DNA of 64,000 bases. Source: JARRQJ01 sp963810615 (lineage in GTDB: Bacteria; Pseudomonadota; Gammaproteobacteria; DRLM01). The position numbers and the translations under genes are program-made. Numbering within the stretch: the stretch's first letter is position 1; every line of letters starts with the position of its first letter. The stretch is taken from NCBI GenBank assembly GCA_963810615.1, contig CAWEOA010000008.1, positions 682,001 through 746,000 of the forward strand. The letters are read 5' to 3'. The notes below the pieces were generated by a model. That model saw only the letters and a list, made by a program, of their open reading frames with translations, did not search any database and had not been told where the DNA came from. Shown in pieces: positions 25,688 to 34,707 of the stretch.

Positions 25688-27283
25688 ATGGACGCCAAGC
25701 TTAAACTGCTTATCGTAGTTACCCTGGTCGCGACCCTGAGCGCGTGCGCCATTCCTTGGAGGCCCATGCAGGAGCCGCCGCCTGCCGCCGCGCCCGCCCC
25801 GGCGGCGAGCCCGACCGCCGCGGAGAGTCCGGTCAGTCCAAGTAATCCAAGTCCCCGCGAAACGGAAGCGCCCGAGAAGGCTGCGACGGGCAGCGGCGTT
25901 GTCATAACGCCGCTGACTGCCCCAGTGACTAGCCCTCCCGAGAGTGCGCAGCCTATGACGCCGCCGGTTACAGCTCCGACCCAGGCCGCCCCCAGCCTCG
26001 CGCCGCCGCAAGCCGAGCCTGCAACACCACCCGCGGTCTCCGAGGCGGCGTCGCCGCCCAAGCCCATGACCGTGGTGGCCGACGGCGTGTCGCGTGAGTT
26101 TACCGTCACCGTCGGAAAAAAAGATCCCAGTCACCCCGAGTACGGTCAAGGCCATGACATCGGTTTCATCGTGGACGGAGTACAGGGTAAGGAATTGGTG
26201 CTGACGCGGGGTGTGACGTATACCTTCCTCGTGAATACCAACGTACAGCATGACTTTTATTTCACTACCAGCCCTGTCGGCCGGGGCGTGGGGACGGTGA
26301 CGGACGGTATAAAAGGGCAGTTTACCTATCGCGGCGTGGTGTCATTTACCCCCGGAGCGTCGACGCCCTCCGTATTGTACTACGAGTGCCGCAACCACCC
26401 TTACATGGGTGGCAAGATCCATGTCGTCAATGCCGGTGACAAGGTGACGATCGGGGCTGAGCCGCGCGAGCGTCCTGTTGCCCACGTCGAACGAATCAAG
26501 GTGACCGCGGCCGAGGTCAAGCAGAAGTTGATGTATGCCGAGATGGTGATTAATTCATCCGCGCCGATGAAACGGGTGGAGGGCAGCGATAATTTTCAGG
26601 CCAAGCGTTTCGCGGCCGGTGCTAAGGAGCAGCTCGGCAAGGCCAAGTCCGCATTAGCCGGCGGCGATACAACTGCTGCGATGGAGGCGGTGAACGAGGC
26701 CTTGCGTTTGATGAGCGCGGCGACCCGCCTGGTCCCCGACGAGGCGAGCCTGGTTGATTACAAGGCGCGTTACTCGGATTTGCTGGATCAAGTCCAGGGT
26801 TTTGATAAATCCTACAAAAAAAACGTGGCCCGGGGAGTGACTCCGAAAACCGGCAAGGCGCTGGACAGGGCGCAATTCGATTCGCTCGTGCAGCAAGCGA
26901 AGGGCCTGGCCGCGAAGGAGCGGTATGCGGAGGCGGTCAAGCCGCTTAAGAACGCTAATGATATGTTGACGGCGGCACTGGGCGCATTGCTCGAATCACA
27001 AACCGTCGTTTACGACAAAAACTTTGCCACGCCTAAGGAAGAGTATGAGTATGAGCTGTCCCGTTACACCAGCTATGAAGAACTGATTCCGCTGGCCATT
27101 GAACAGCGCAAGCCCAGCGAGCAAACGGTGGGCATGATGGATGTGCTTGCCAAGCGCGCCAAGGAGATAAAACTTGAAGCCTTGGTCTTGGCGGTAAAGG
27201 GAGAACATAAAAAGGCCATCATGGCCTTGCAGGCCGCCACTGAACGTCTGCAGCGGGCATTGCGTATGGCGGGGGTACAATAA
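25688..27283 (+). CDS. Cupredoxin-domain lipoprotein with C-terminal helical region
   Basis: The 531-residue protein has a lipobox (LSAC, Cys20), a Pro/Ala-rich tether (about 25-125), a cupredoxin-like domain (about 127-250) and a long helical region (about 268-531) resembling repeated helical hairpins. Candidate type-1 copper ligands are His188 (NVQHDFYF), Cys234, His237 and Met240 in YECRNHPYMGG; the short C-x2-H-x2-M spacing differs from classical plastocyanin. Between cytochrome genes it could be a membrane-anchored electron carrier, or a copper sensor. AAGGAG lies 14-19 bases upstream of the ATG. Copper binding is inferred only from the ligand pattern. Confidence 0.75.
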   Translation: MDAKLKLLIVVTLVATLSACAIPWRPMQEPPPAAAPAPAASPTAAESPVSPSNPSPRETEAPEKAATGSGVVITPLTAPVTSPPESAQPMTPPVTAPTQAAPSLAPPQAEPATPPAVSEAASPPKPMTVVADGVSREFTVTVGKKDPSHPEYGQGHDIGFIVDGVQGKELVLTRGVTYTFLVNTNVQHDFYFTTSPVGRGVGTVTDGIKGQFTYRGVVSFTPGASTPSVLYYECRNHPYMGGKIHVVNAGDKVTIGAEPRERPVAHVERIKVTAAEVKQKLMYAEMVINSSAPMKRVEGSDNFQAKRFAAGAKEQLGKAKSALAGGDTTAAMEAVNEALRLMSAATRLVPDEASLVDYKARYSDLLDQVQGFDKSYKKNVARGVTPKTGKALDRAQFDSLVQQAKGLAAKERYAEAVKPLKNANDMLTAALGALLESQTVVYDKNFATPKEEYEYELSRYTSYEELIPLAIEQRKPSEQTVGMMDVLAKRAKEIKLEALVLAVKGEHKKAIMALQAATERLQRALRMAGVQ

Positions 27284-27485
27284 CAAATAGAGCAAGATGT
27301 GGTGCCGCGGCCGGCAAAGGCCATCGGAGTCTTGCGGGGAAATGGATCCTCGCGCGACCCACCCGGCTCCATGGGCAATCCCCGCGCGCAATAGAGCCGC
27401 GACAAGCCGTAGCTGTTTCGAATTACTTGAAAAGACGATATATTACCAGGGCTCGGGATTGTCGAGGGGCCGCTAGGGGTCGAGA

Positions 27486-28100
27486 ATGCTCGCAAGTATG
27501 ACAAGCATAAAAAGAAACGGCTGGAGGGACCTATTATCCTTGTGCTTCGCCGCGATGAGCTCCGTATGTGTGCTTGCGGCAACGAATGCCTACGCCGCCG
27601 ATGACGCGCCGGTCTGGAGCCGGGGGATGCACTATCAAACCATGGGGCAGGTGGTTCCCCTCGCCCAGGACGGCATCCATGATCCCACGGACAGCGCGGT
27701 GAAGGTTTTGCAGGAGCCTTCGGAAGGGATGAAGAACTTCCCGCGGGACAATGCCGGCATCATCAACTGGGTCAAGGTGCTCAACGAGGACTTGATCGAG
27801 CCGCGCATGAGCAAAGACGGCAAGGGCATCATGTATCCCATCGATTTCGATATCATCTTCAAGAATACCGGCTCCATGCCCAATGTGCGCTTTCCCCATT
27901 TGCCCCACACCCAATGGCTGACCTGCGCCAACTGCCATCCGGCGATCTTCCTGCCCCAGAAGGGTGGGAATCCCATCACCATGTCAGCCATCATCCAGGG
28001 CAAATACTGCGGTGTTTGCCACGGTAAGGTCGCGTTTCCCCCCACCATGAATTGCGGACGATGCCACTCAGTACCACGCGAATCACCCGGCTTGCGTTAG
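27486..28100 (+). CDS. Trihaem c7-type cytochrome, extended form B
   Basis: The 204-residue exported protein has a signal peptide (to about AYA at 37), a non-haem region (about 38-130) and a c7 trihaem domain: CANCH 147-151, CGVCH 175-179, CGRCH 190-194. It is a clear paralogue of the protein at 24829 in the haem part and the INWVKVLNEDLIEPR segment. Its 3' end overlaps the start of the following NHL lipoprotein gene by 40 bases, showing translational coupling to the propeller and 11-haem genes. ATG at 27486 or 27498 are both possible starts. Confidence 0.87.
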   Translation: MLASMTSIKRNGWRDLLSLCFAAMSSVCVLAATNAYAADDAPVWSRGMHYQTMGQVVPLAQDGIHDPTDSAVKVLQEPSEGMKNFPRDNAGIINWVKVLNEDLIEPRMSKDGKGIMYPIDFDIIFKNTGSMPNVRFPHLPHTQWLTCANCHPAIFLPQKGGNPITMSAIIQGKYCGVCHGKVAFPPTMNCGRCHSVPRESPGLR

Positions 28101-29080
28101 TCCTGTGCGGCTTGGCGACGCTGTCCGCCTTGGGCGGCTGCACGGCCTTTAGCGCCTCGCAAAAAGCGCAAACCCCCGCCGCCCAGCCGCAACAACTGAC
28201 CGCTACCAATGCCTGGTTGTATCCCACGGAGACCATTACCGGCGGGATGATGGGCAATGATTTCGTGGGCAATCTCAATCAGCGCCTGCAACGGCCGGTG
28301 GCCGTGGCGGTGCGCGATCATAATCTGTATATCGTGGATGCAGGCCGGGACTTGCTGTACCTGTACGACGATTTCAGCAAACGCATGAGCGTCCTCAAAG
28401 ATCTGCGTGGTGTGGTGACAGGGGACGTGCCCGATATTTACGTGGCCGCCGACCGTTCCTATTACCTCGCCGATGCCGGCGGCCGTCAGGTTCTGCACTT
28501 CGATCGTAGCGGCCGACTGCTGCAAACCTTCAAGGACAGCTTGAATCTCGCCCGGCCGGTGGCGGTGTCGGTGGATGAAGCAACCGGCGATGTCTATGTG
28601 GCGGACGGTCTTTTCGATCATGTCCTGGTATTCAACAGCGCGGGCGACTTGTGGCGCATGATCGGTGATCGCGGCATGGAAGACGGCGAGTTTCTCAATA
28701 TCACCGCCATGACTCGCGGTCCGGACGGGGTATACGTCACGGCGCGCCTCGGCAAGCGCGGTCAGGTCCTGGATCAGAACAGCGGCGCATTCCGCTATGC
28801 CTTCGACGACGACACCATAGTGTTTCCCAACGGCATCGCCGTGGATAAGATGGATGATCGCGCCTATGTCAGCGACTTCTTCGATAACAGCATCAAGATA
28901 TTCAAACACGGCCATTTACTGGCCACGGTAGGCGGTACCGGCGCGAGCCCGGGACGTTTCAAGGGTATTACCGATGTGACGCTGGAAAGCGGTTTCTTAT
29001 ATGTCGCGGACAGCCTCAACGGCCGCATTCAGGTATTCAGGATCACCGCCGGTACTCCGCCGGCAGAAACAAGTAAGTAA
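28061..29080 (+). CDS. NHL-repeat six-bladed beta-propeller lipoprotein
   Basis: From ATG at 28061 the 339-residue protein has a lipoprotein signal (LGGC, Cys27) and six propeller blades with the NHL pattern (RPVAVAVRDHNLYIVDAG, ARPVAVSVDEATGDVYVADG, FPNGIAVDKMDDRAYVSDF, ITDVTLESGFLYVADSLNGRIQVF). NHL propellers mediate protein binding. Similar propellers recur in multihaem-cytochrome clusters, where they may help assembly or surface display; that role is inferred. It overlaps the upstream cytochrome gene and the next gene starts two bases after its stop. Confidence 0.85.
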   Translation: MPLSTTRITRLALVLCGLATLSALGGCTAFSASQKAQTPAAQPQQLTATNAWLYPTETITGGMMGNDFVGNLNQRLQRPVAVAVRDHNLYIVDAGRDLLYLYDDFSKRMSVLKDLRGVVTGDVPDIYVAADRSYYLADAGGRQVLHFDRSGRLLQTFKDSLNLARPVAVSVDEATGDVYVADGLFDHVLVFNSAGDLWRMIGDRGMEDGEFLNITAMTRGPDGVYVTARLGKRGQVLDQNSGAFRYAFDDDTIVFPNGIAVDKMDDRAYVSDFFDNSIKIFKHGHLLATVGGTGASPGRFKGITDVTLESGFLYVADSLNGRIQVFRITAGTPPAETSK

Positions 29081-29081
29081 T

Positions 29082-30159
29082 GTGTTAACCATCGCTACTC
29101 GTGCCAGCATCCTGTTGGTGGTCTGTCTTACGGTATTGATGACGGGATGCGCCTCCACGCACAGCGTTCTGCGTTACCAGGTCGATCCCGCGGCGGCGGA
29201 GCAATGGCCGCCCGTCCCCGACAAGCCCCGTTATCGCTATGTGGGCTCATTGACCGGCGAAGAGAACATCCAGCTCGATGAACAACAATCCATTGCCTCC
29301 ACCGGTACGCGCTTTTTCAAATGGCTGGTGGGGCTGTCTTCCCGCAAACACACCCCGGTGGTGCTGCAGCGTCCCCAAGGGGTAATGGTGGATAAGGCGG
29401 GCCGGGTGTATGTCACGGACGTCAGTCGCGAGGCGGTCTATGTATTCGATCGAGGTTAAGGGGAAATTATCGGTATGGGAGATGGCCACCGCCAAGGACC
29501 GCTTTCTGACCCCCATCGGCATTACCCCCGGCGCCAACGGTGAGATCCTGGTGGCCGACGCCCAATGGGGTTACGTGGTGCGCTTGGATCATGACGGCCA
29601 CCCGCTGGGGACTATCGGCAAGGGCCAATTGTCCTGGCCGACCGGTATTGCCCGCGATCCCGACACCGGTCGCATCTATGTGGCCGAAACCCACGCTCAC
29701 GATATCAAGGTCTTCGCCGCCGACGGCAAACTGATTCAAACCATCGGCGTGCGCGGTGTGGCGCCGGGGCAATTCAACTCCCCGACCTTCCTGTCCATCG
29801 CCAACCATAAGCTGTATGTCACCGACACCCTGAACGCCCGCGTTCAGGTGTTGAGCCTGGACGGTAAGCCTTTGAAGGTGTTCGGCAGGCGGGGCGTGTT
29901 CGTCGGTGATATGCCGCGTCCCAAGGGTATTGCCGCGGACAATGACGGCAACATCTATGTGGTAGAATCCTATTTCGATTATTTGTTAATATTCAACGCT
30001 GCCGGTCAGTTATTGTTGCCGATCGGGGGGACCGGTAGCGGGGTGGGTCAATTTTACCAGCCGGGTGGCGTTTGGATCGACCAGCGCGATCGGATCTATG
30101 TCGCGGATACTTTCAATGGACGAGTTGTAGTTCTCCAGTATCTGAAAGAGGGGACATGA
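29082..30159 (+). pseudogene. NHL-repeat lipoprotein gene broken by a one-base frameshift
   Basis: GTG at 29082 opens a lipoprotein reading (MTGC lipobox, Cys23) that runs VYVTDVSREAVYVFDRG and stops at 29457-29459. The propeller continues in another frame from about 29455 as KGKLSVWEMA and runs in good NHL repeats (TGIARDPDTGRIYVAET, KGIAADNDGNIYVVES, GGVWIDQRDRIYVADTFNGRV) to 30159. Removing one T in GGTTAAGGGG (29454-29463) restores one frame of about 358 codons. Either the gene is inactivated or the assembly has a single-base error; the intact downstream codons and tight coupling to the 11-haem gene make an error or a recent mutation likely. Confidence 0.8.
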
Positions 30160-32834
30160 AAAGAAGTCTGCGAAACAGCGGAGTCCTCGCCTTGGTCGCG
30201 ATCGTCCTGACCTTGGCCGCGTGGTCGGCGCAGGCAGAGCGCATTGCCGATATCCGTAATACCAAACACAATTTCTCGGCCACGGTCATTCCCATTCTGC
30301 CCAACGGTGCGCAGCGTAATGCCGCCGCCGCCAGCGAGTCGCAGATCTGCGCCTTCTGTCATACACCCCACGGTGCCACCAAGGCACCCAAGGCGCCCTT
30401 GTGGAACCGCAATCTGTCCAAGGCCACCTATAAGACTTATACATCCGGTTCGCTGGATGCCGTCGATCTGGGTCAACCGCGCGCCAAATCCAAACTGTGT
30501 CTGTCCTGTCATGACGGCACCCTGGCCCTGGGTGAGGTCAACGTACTCAATCGTGTCGAAAATCCCAAGGTCGATTTTACCGGCCCGGGGATAGGGCCGG
30601 GCGATACCATTCCCCAGGGCCTGGGCGAGACCACGGGTTTTACCCGCAAGATCGGCGTGGATCTGACCAACGATCACCCCATCTCGTTTACCTTCGACAG
30701 TGCGCAGGCAGCGCGTGACGGCGAGCTTTACGATCCCGCCGTGGCGACGCAGGTACACAACCGGGTGCGCGGCGAAAAGGCGCCCCTGGTGCCCCTGGAA
30801 GAAAACCGCGTGGAGTGTATCTCTTGCCACGACCCCCACATCCGGGACACCTCGGGGGAGAATGTCAAATTCCTGCGCGTCAACCGCTTTCAAAAAAATT
30901 CGGACCCGGTAGCCGGCCAGTTCAATAAGCAGAACGACATCATATGCCTCGCCTGTCACAACAAGGCGGGTTGGGTGGGTTCGGCCCACGCCAACAGCAA
31001 GGTGGCGACCTATGATTACGCCGATCCGGCGGCGGATCTGCGCGAATTTCCGCGCGGTACCAAGGTATGGCAGGCGGCCTGTTTGAATTGCCACGATCCG
31101 CATACCGTGCAGGGATCGCGGCGCATCCTGCGTGAAGGCACTGACGGACCGATCGCGGTCACTCCCGAGGGCGCCAAATACCATGTGGGCGGCAATCCCG
31201 CCATTGAGCAGACCTGTTACGCCTGCCACTCCGCCGACGGCGGAACCCTGCGCAATCAGTCCATGCGTCCGGGCTTCGGCGTCCCCGACATCAAGACCGA
31301 TTTCACCAAATTGCCGCGGCACATGCCCATCTCCAACACCGATCAGGCCGCCGGCAAGGAGATGCATGATATCGGTACCGGTCCCTTCCACAATCAGCAG
31401 GGCGGTAAGGACTTCATTGAGGCGCAGCTCAATATGGGCAAGGGCGATTTGAATAATCGCCATGCGGAATGTACCGACTGCCACAATCCCCATCGAGTGA
31501 TCAAAAATCGCCTGTTCAACGACGATACCACCACGCCCGACACGGAAGGGACGCATCCTCACACCCTGAATCAGATCGCCAAGAATCCCTCGGCCTATCC
31601 CGGGACCCCGCCCGGCCTGCATACCAACCTGGCCTCGGGGGTGTTGCGCGGTGCGTTCGGTGTGGAGCCCAGCGGTTGGCCGTCTACCGCGTTCGGCAGC
31701 GAGCCGACCTTCTTCGAGGTCAAGCGCGGTGACCCCGGCGTGGGCGGTAGCGTTGCCGTCAACGCGCCCTATGTCACCCGAGAATATCAGGTGTGTCTGA
31801 AGTGCCATTCCAATTACGCCTTCAACTCGCCGCCGCCTCTTGGCATGTCCAAGGGCACCACCCCGCCCGGCACCAATTCCATGTATCAGTACACCAACGT
31901 GGCCATGGAGTATCAGTCGCCGGACAGTCAGCGCGGAGAGGCGCCCGGACGCCTGCCCAATAATGAAGGCACGGGTGTCCCGAGTCCGCCCCAGGAGATG
32001 TCTACCCCCAGCGGCGCCTTCAAAGGGGTGGACGGCGGCGGCAATACGGTGAATTATCTGGCCAACAATCATCGCGCCTGGCATCCCGTGGTGAAGCCGA
32101 CGGGGCGCACGCCGGCGGAGCGCGGCAATGCCAACGTCAATCTGTGGCGCTCGCCCTTCAATATCTCAGGCGGCATGGGTAACCAGACCATGTACTGCAC
32201 CGATTGCCACGGTTCCGATACCGACGTCAACGACGGCGCGGTGCCCCGCGGCGGCGAGCAGGGCAATCCCTGGGGACCGCACGGATCGAGCAACGACTTC
32301 CTGTTGAAGGGGCCGTGGGACAATCAGACCGGTACCAATCAACCCGACGGCCTGTGTTTCCGCTGCCACAACTATAACTACTATGGCAAGTCTTTCCCCA
32401 GTGGGACTCCCGCTGCGGGTATTACGGTAAAGAGCGGTTTCCGACGCAACGGCGCCGGTTCGGCCTGCGTGGGTACCCCCAATACCAATCTGCATACCGG
32501 TCACGCCATGCAGGGTGTGGTGCGCAACTTCCGCTGCACCTACTGCCATGTGGCGGTGCCGCACGGTTGGAAGAACAAAAACTTCCTGGCCAATTTGAAC
32601 GATGTCGGTCCCGAGGCGGGACTACCGGCGGGTACCCAGGTGCGCACGCCCAGTCCGCAGCGCTATTACAAAGGTCCGTATTACAACGGCAGCACCTTGA
32701 AGGTGGTGAATTTCCAGCGCAGCGGCGAGTGGACCCCGGTGAGTTGCGGTTCCGCCGGTCCGCCGGGTAATGGATTGACAGGCATCAACTGGATGAACGG
32801 CTTTGCAAGCGAAACCTGCAACAACATCCCATGA
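30156..32834 (+). CDS. Exported 11-haem cytochrome c
   Basis: From ATG at 30156 (ATGA overlap, GAGGGG upstream) the 892-residue protein has a signal peptide to about residue 27 and eleven CXXCH motifs in order: CAFCH, CLSCH, CISCH, CLACH, CLNCH, CYACH, CTDCH, CLKCH, CTDCH, CFRCH, CTYCH. The first part (NTKHNFS, CHTPHG, PLWNRN, CLSCHDGT, TNDHPI) parallels the tetrahaem protein at 21301. Long haem-poor stretches lie between haems 7 and 9. A surface or extracellular terminal electron carrier is the natural guess. The next gene, ResB-like, overlaps it by four bases, suggesting dedicated maturation. Confidence 0.9.
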   Translation: MKRSLRNSGVLALVAIVLTLAAWSAQAERIADIRNTKHNFSATVIPILPNGAQRNAAAASESQICAFCHTPHGATKAPKAPLWNRNLSKATYKTYTSGSLDAVDLGQPRAKSKLCLSCHDGTLALGEVNVLNRVENPKVDFTGPGIGPGDTIPQGLGETTGFTRKIGVDLTNDHPISFTFDSAQAARDGELYDPAVATQVHNRVRGEKAPLVPLEENRVECISCHDPHIRDTSGENVKFLRVNRFQKNSDPVAGQFNKQNDIICLACHNKAGWVGSAHANSKVATYDYADPAADLREFPRGTKVWQAACLNCHDPHTVQGSRRILREGTDGPIAVTPEGAKYHVGGNPAIEQTCYACHSADGGTLRNQSMRPGFGVPDIKTDFTKLPRHMPISNTDQAAGKEMHDIGTGPFHNQQGGKDFIEAQLNMGKGDLNNRHAECTDCHNPHRVIKNRLFNDDTTTPDTEGTHPHTLNQIAKNPSAYPGTPPGLHTNLASGVLRGAFGVEPSGWPSTAFGSEPTFFEVKRGDPGVGGSVAVNAPYVTREYQVCLKCHSNYAFNSPPPLGMSKGTTPPGTNSMYQYTNVAMEYQSPDSQRGEAPGRLPNNEGTGVPSPPQEMSTPSGAFKGVDGGGNTVNYLANNHRAWHPVVKPTGRTPAERGNANVNLWRSPFNISGGMGNQTMYCTDCHGSDTDVNDGAVPRGGEQGNPWGPHGSSNDFLLKGPWDNQTGTNQPDGLCFRCHNYNYYGKSFPSGTPAAGITVKSGFRRNGAGSACVGTPNTNLHTGHAMQGVVRNFRCTYCHVAVPHGWKNKNFLANLNDVGPEAGLPAGTQVRTPSPQRYYKGPYYNGSTLKVVNFQRSGEWTPVSCGSAGPPGNGLTGINWMNGFASETCNNIP

Positions 32835-33856
32835 GAACGTTATTGCGTCCCCTGTCGTCCCTGCGCCTGACCTTGGCGGGGATGATATTGCTGGCCATAG
32901 GCGCGGGTCTCAGTTACGGCAATCCCATGAACATGCCGGTGTGGGTGTTGGTGGTGCCCATGGCCGTGCTGGCCTTGAACCTGTTATCGGCGATCATCGT
33001 CAATCCACGCATTCATCGCCGCGCCAGTCTGCTGGTGTTTCATCTCGGTTTACTAGGGGTGGTGATACTCAGCGCCGTGGGATTTCTCACCCGTTACGAG
33101 GCCCACGTAGAGTTGTTGCAAGGCACAGCGTTCTCGACCGACGGCCTGTTTGATCAACGCAAGGGGCCGTGGCATAGCGGGGAACTGGATAAAGTGCACT
33201 TCGTGCAGGGCCCCTATACCGTGGATTACGCTGCGCATATGATGCGCGGACACACCCGCAGCCAGGTCGAGGTGCCGGACGGGCGCGGCGGCTGGGAGAC
33301 GAAAATCGTCGGCGACGATCGACCGCTGGTGATCGACGGTTACCGTTTTTACACCTCTTTTAATAAAGGCTTCGCTCCCATCCTGACCTGGATTCCGGAT
33401 AACGGGCAGGCGGTGACCGGCTCGGTGCATATGCCATCCTATCCCTTGTTCGAATTCAAACAGGACAATAGCTGGGCGCCACCGGGTGGACCGCAGATTA
33501 AATTCTGGTTGCGCCTCACCACCGGCATGACCGATAAGGCGTCGTGGGTATTGGACGGCAGCAAGACGCAAGGGGTGCTGGTAGTCAATACCCGTTCCGA
33601 GCGCAAGGAATTGAAGCCGGGTGACAGCGTGAAGATTCCGGGCGGTACTCTGCGCTATGAGCGGTTGTCCACCTGGATGGGTTACAAGATCTTCTACGAT
33701 CCCACCCTCCATTGGTTGTTCGTCACCGCTATCATCGGCATATTGGGTTTATTCGCCCATTTCTGGCGCAAGTTCGGCGCGAGCTGGGCGACCATGGGCC
33801 GCGTGAGCGGCGAGGCGGTGGTACGGACTTCTTCTCCAAGGGGGAATGCGATATGA
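32831..33856 (+). CDS. ResB-like cytochrome c biogenesis protein
   Basis: The 341-residue inner-membrane protein has N-terminal helices (about 7-30, 33-55, 66-85), a long periplasmic region (about 88-290) and a last helix (about 293-315), as in ResB/Ccs1 of System II. SSLRLTLAGMILLAIG at the start and DGYRFYTSFNKGF and GYKIFYDP are typical. ResB with ResC/CcsA delivers haem to apocytochromes. It is shorter than many ResB proteins. ATGA-type overlaps link it to the 11-haem gene before and the CcsA-type gene after, so it probably matures the cluster's cytochromes. Confidence 0.85.
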   Translation: MRTLLRPLSSLRLTLAGMILLAIGAGLSYGNPMNMPVWVLVVPMAVLALNLLSAIIVNPRIHRRASLLVFHLGLLGVVILSAVGFLTRYEAHVELLQGTAFSTDGLFDQRKGPWHSGELDKVHFVQGPYTVDYAAHMMRGHTRSQVEVPDGRGGWETKIVGDDRPLVIDGYRFYTSFNKGFAPILTWIPDNGQAVTGSVHMPSYPLFEFKQDNSWAPPGGPQIKFWLRLTTGMTDKASWVLDGSKTQGVLVVNTRSERKELKPGDSVKIPGGTLRYERLSTWMGYKIFYDPTLHWLFVTAIIGILGLFAHFWRKFGASWATMGRVSGEAVVRTSSPRGNAI

Positions 33857-34707
33857 GCGAGATCAGCACCGCCACGGAATTACCGTGGTTATGGGCGGGC
33901 CTGACAGCTTATGCGTTGGCGACGTTCATCGCGGTACGCAGCGTGTTCGTGCGCGGGCAGTCGGCCGGCGCCGCCCTCAACCGCTCCTATGAAAATCAGG
34001 TGTTCCTGTTCATCATCGGCGGCGTGGTGCTGCTCGGCGCCGCCTTGGCCGATCGCTGGCTGCGTATCGGTCACGGCCCCTTCGTCAATCTGTTCGAACT
34101 GTTGATGAGCCAGTTGTTCAGCCTCGGCGTCATTTACGGTATTTCCTACTGGCGGTTTCCGGTGATTCGTCCCAGCGCCGCAGTAGCGTTACCCATGATG
34201 TGGATCCTGGGAATATGGATCCTGTTGCTGCAACCGGTGGATGCGCCGTTTCCGCCCACCTATTCCAATAACTGGCTGTGGGTGCACGTGGGCATGGGCA
34301 AGATCTTTCTCGGCCTGAGCATGGTGGGCACCGCCCTGGCCGGCATCATCCTGTTGCGTTCCAATCAACGCCTCGCATCATCGTTCCGTCACATGCCCAG
34401 CGACACCATCCTCGATCATTTCGCCTGGCGGTTCATGCTGCTGGCTTTTATCTTCGACAGCCTGATGCTGGTGGCGGGCGCGGTGTGGGCGCAAGACGCC
34501 TGGGGAAGATACTGGTCCTGGGACGCCTTGGAGACCTCTGCGTTTCTTACCTGGCTGGCGCTGGGTGGCGCCATACATGCCCGTCTCACCTACCGCATCC
34601 CGATCCGGGCCGGCGCGATCTTCATCTGCATCGTGTTCGTCCTGGCCTTTCTTACCTATTTCGGCGCGCCGTTCTACAGCCAGGCCGCGCATAAAGGTGT
34701 GATATGA
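33853..34707 (+). CDS. CcsA/ResC-type cytochrome c assembly protein
   Basis: From ATG at 33853 the 284-residue protein has about eight hydrophobic helices and the tryptophan-rich haem-handling motif WGRYWSWDALETSAFLTWL near residues 215-235, the System II counterpart of the WWD domain. NWLWVHVGMGKIFLGLSMVG and the terminal LTYFG segment supply conserved His and helix features. With the preceding ResB it forms a System II-like haem export/ligation pair, although the genome also encodes full System I at 51.9-58.9 kb. It overlaps both neighbours by four bases. Confidence 0.88.
   Translation: MSEISTATELPWLWAGLTAYALATFIAVRSVFVRGQSAGAALNRSYENQVFLFIIGGVVLLGAALADRWLRIGHGPFVNLFELLMSQLFSLGVIYGISYWRFPVIRPSAAVALPMMWILGIWILLLQPVDAPFPPTYSNNWLWVHVGMGKIFLGLSMVGTALAGIILLRSNQRLASSFRHMPSDTILDHFAWRFMLLAFIFDSLMLVAGAVWAQDAWGRYWSWDALETSAFLTWLALGGAIHARLTYRIPIRAGAIFICIVFVLAFLTYFGAPFYSQAAHKGVI

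Noticed and set aside
30096..32084. 662-residue open frame on the minus strand
   Set aside because: It is entirely antisense to the 11-haem cytochrome gene; its low-complexity Gly/Ile/His composition is what reverse reading of GC-rich codons gives.
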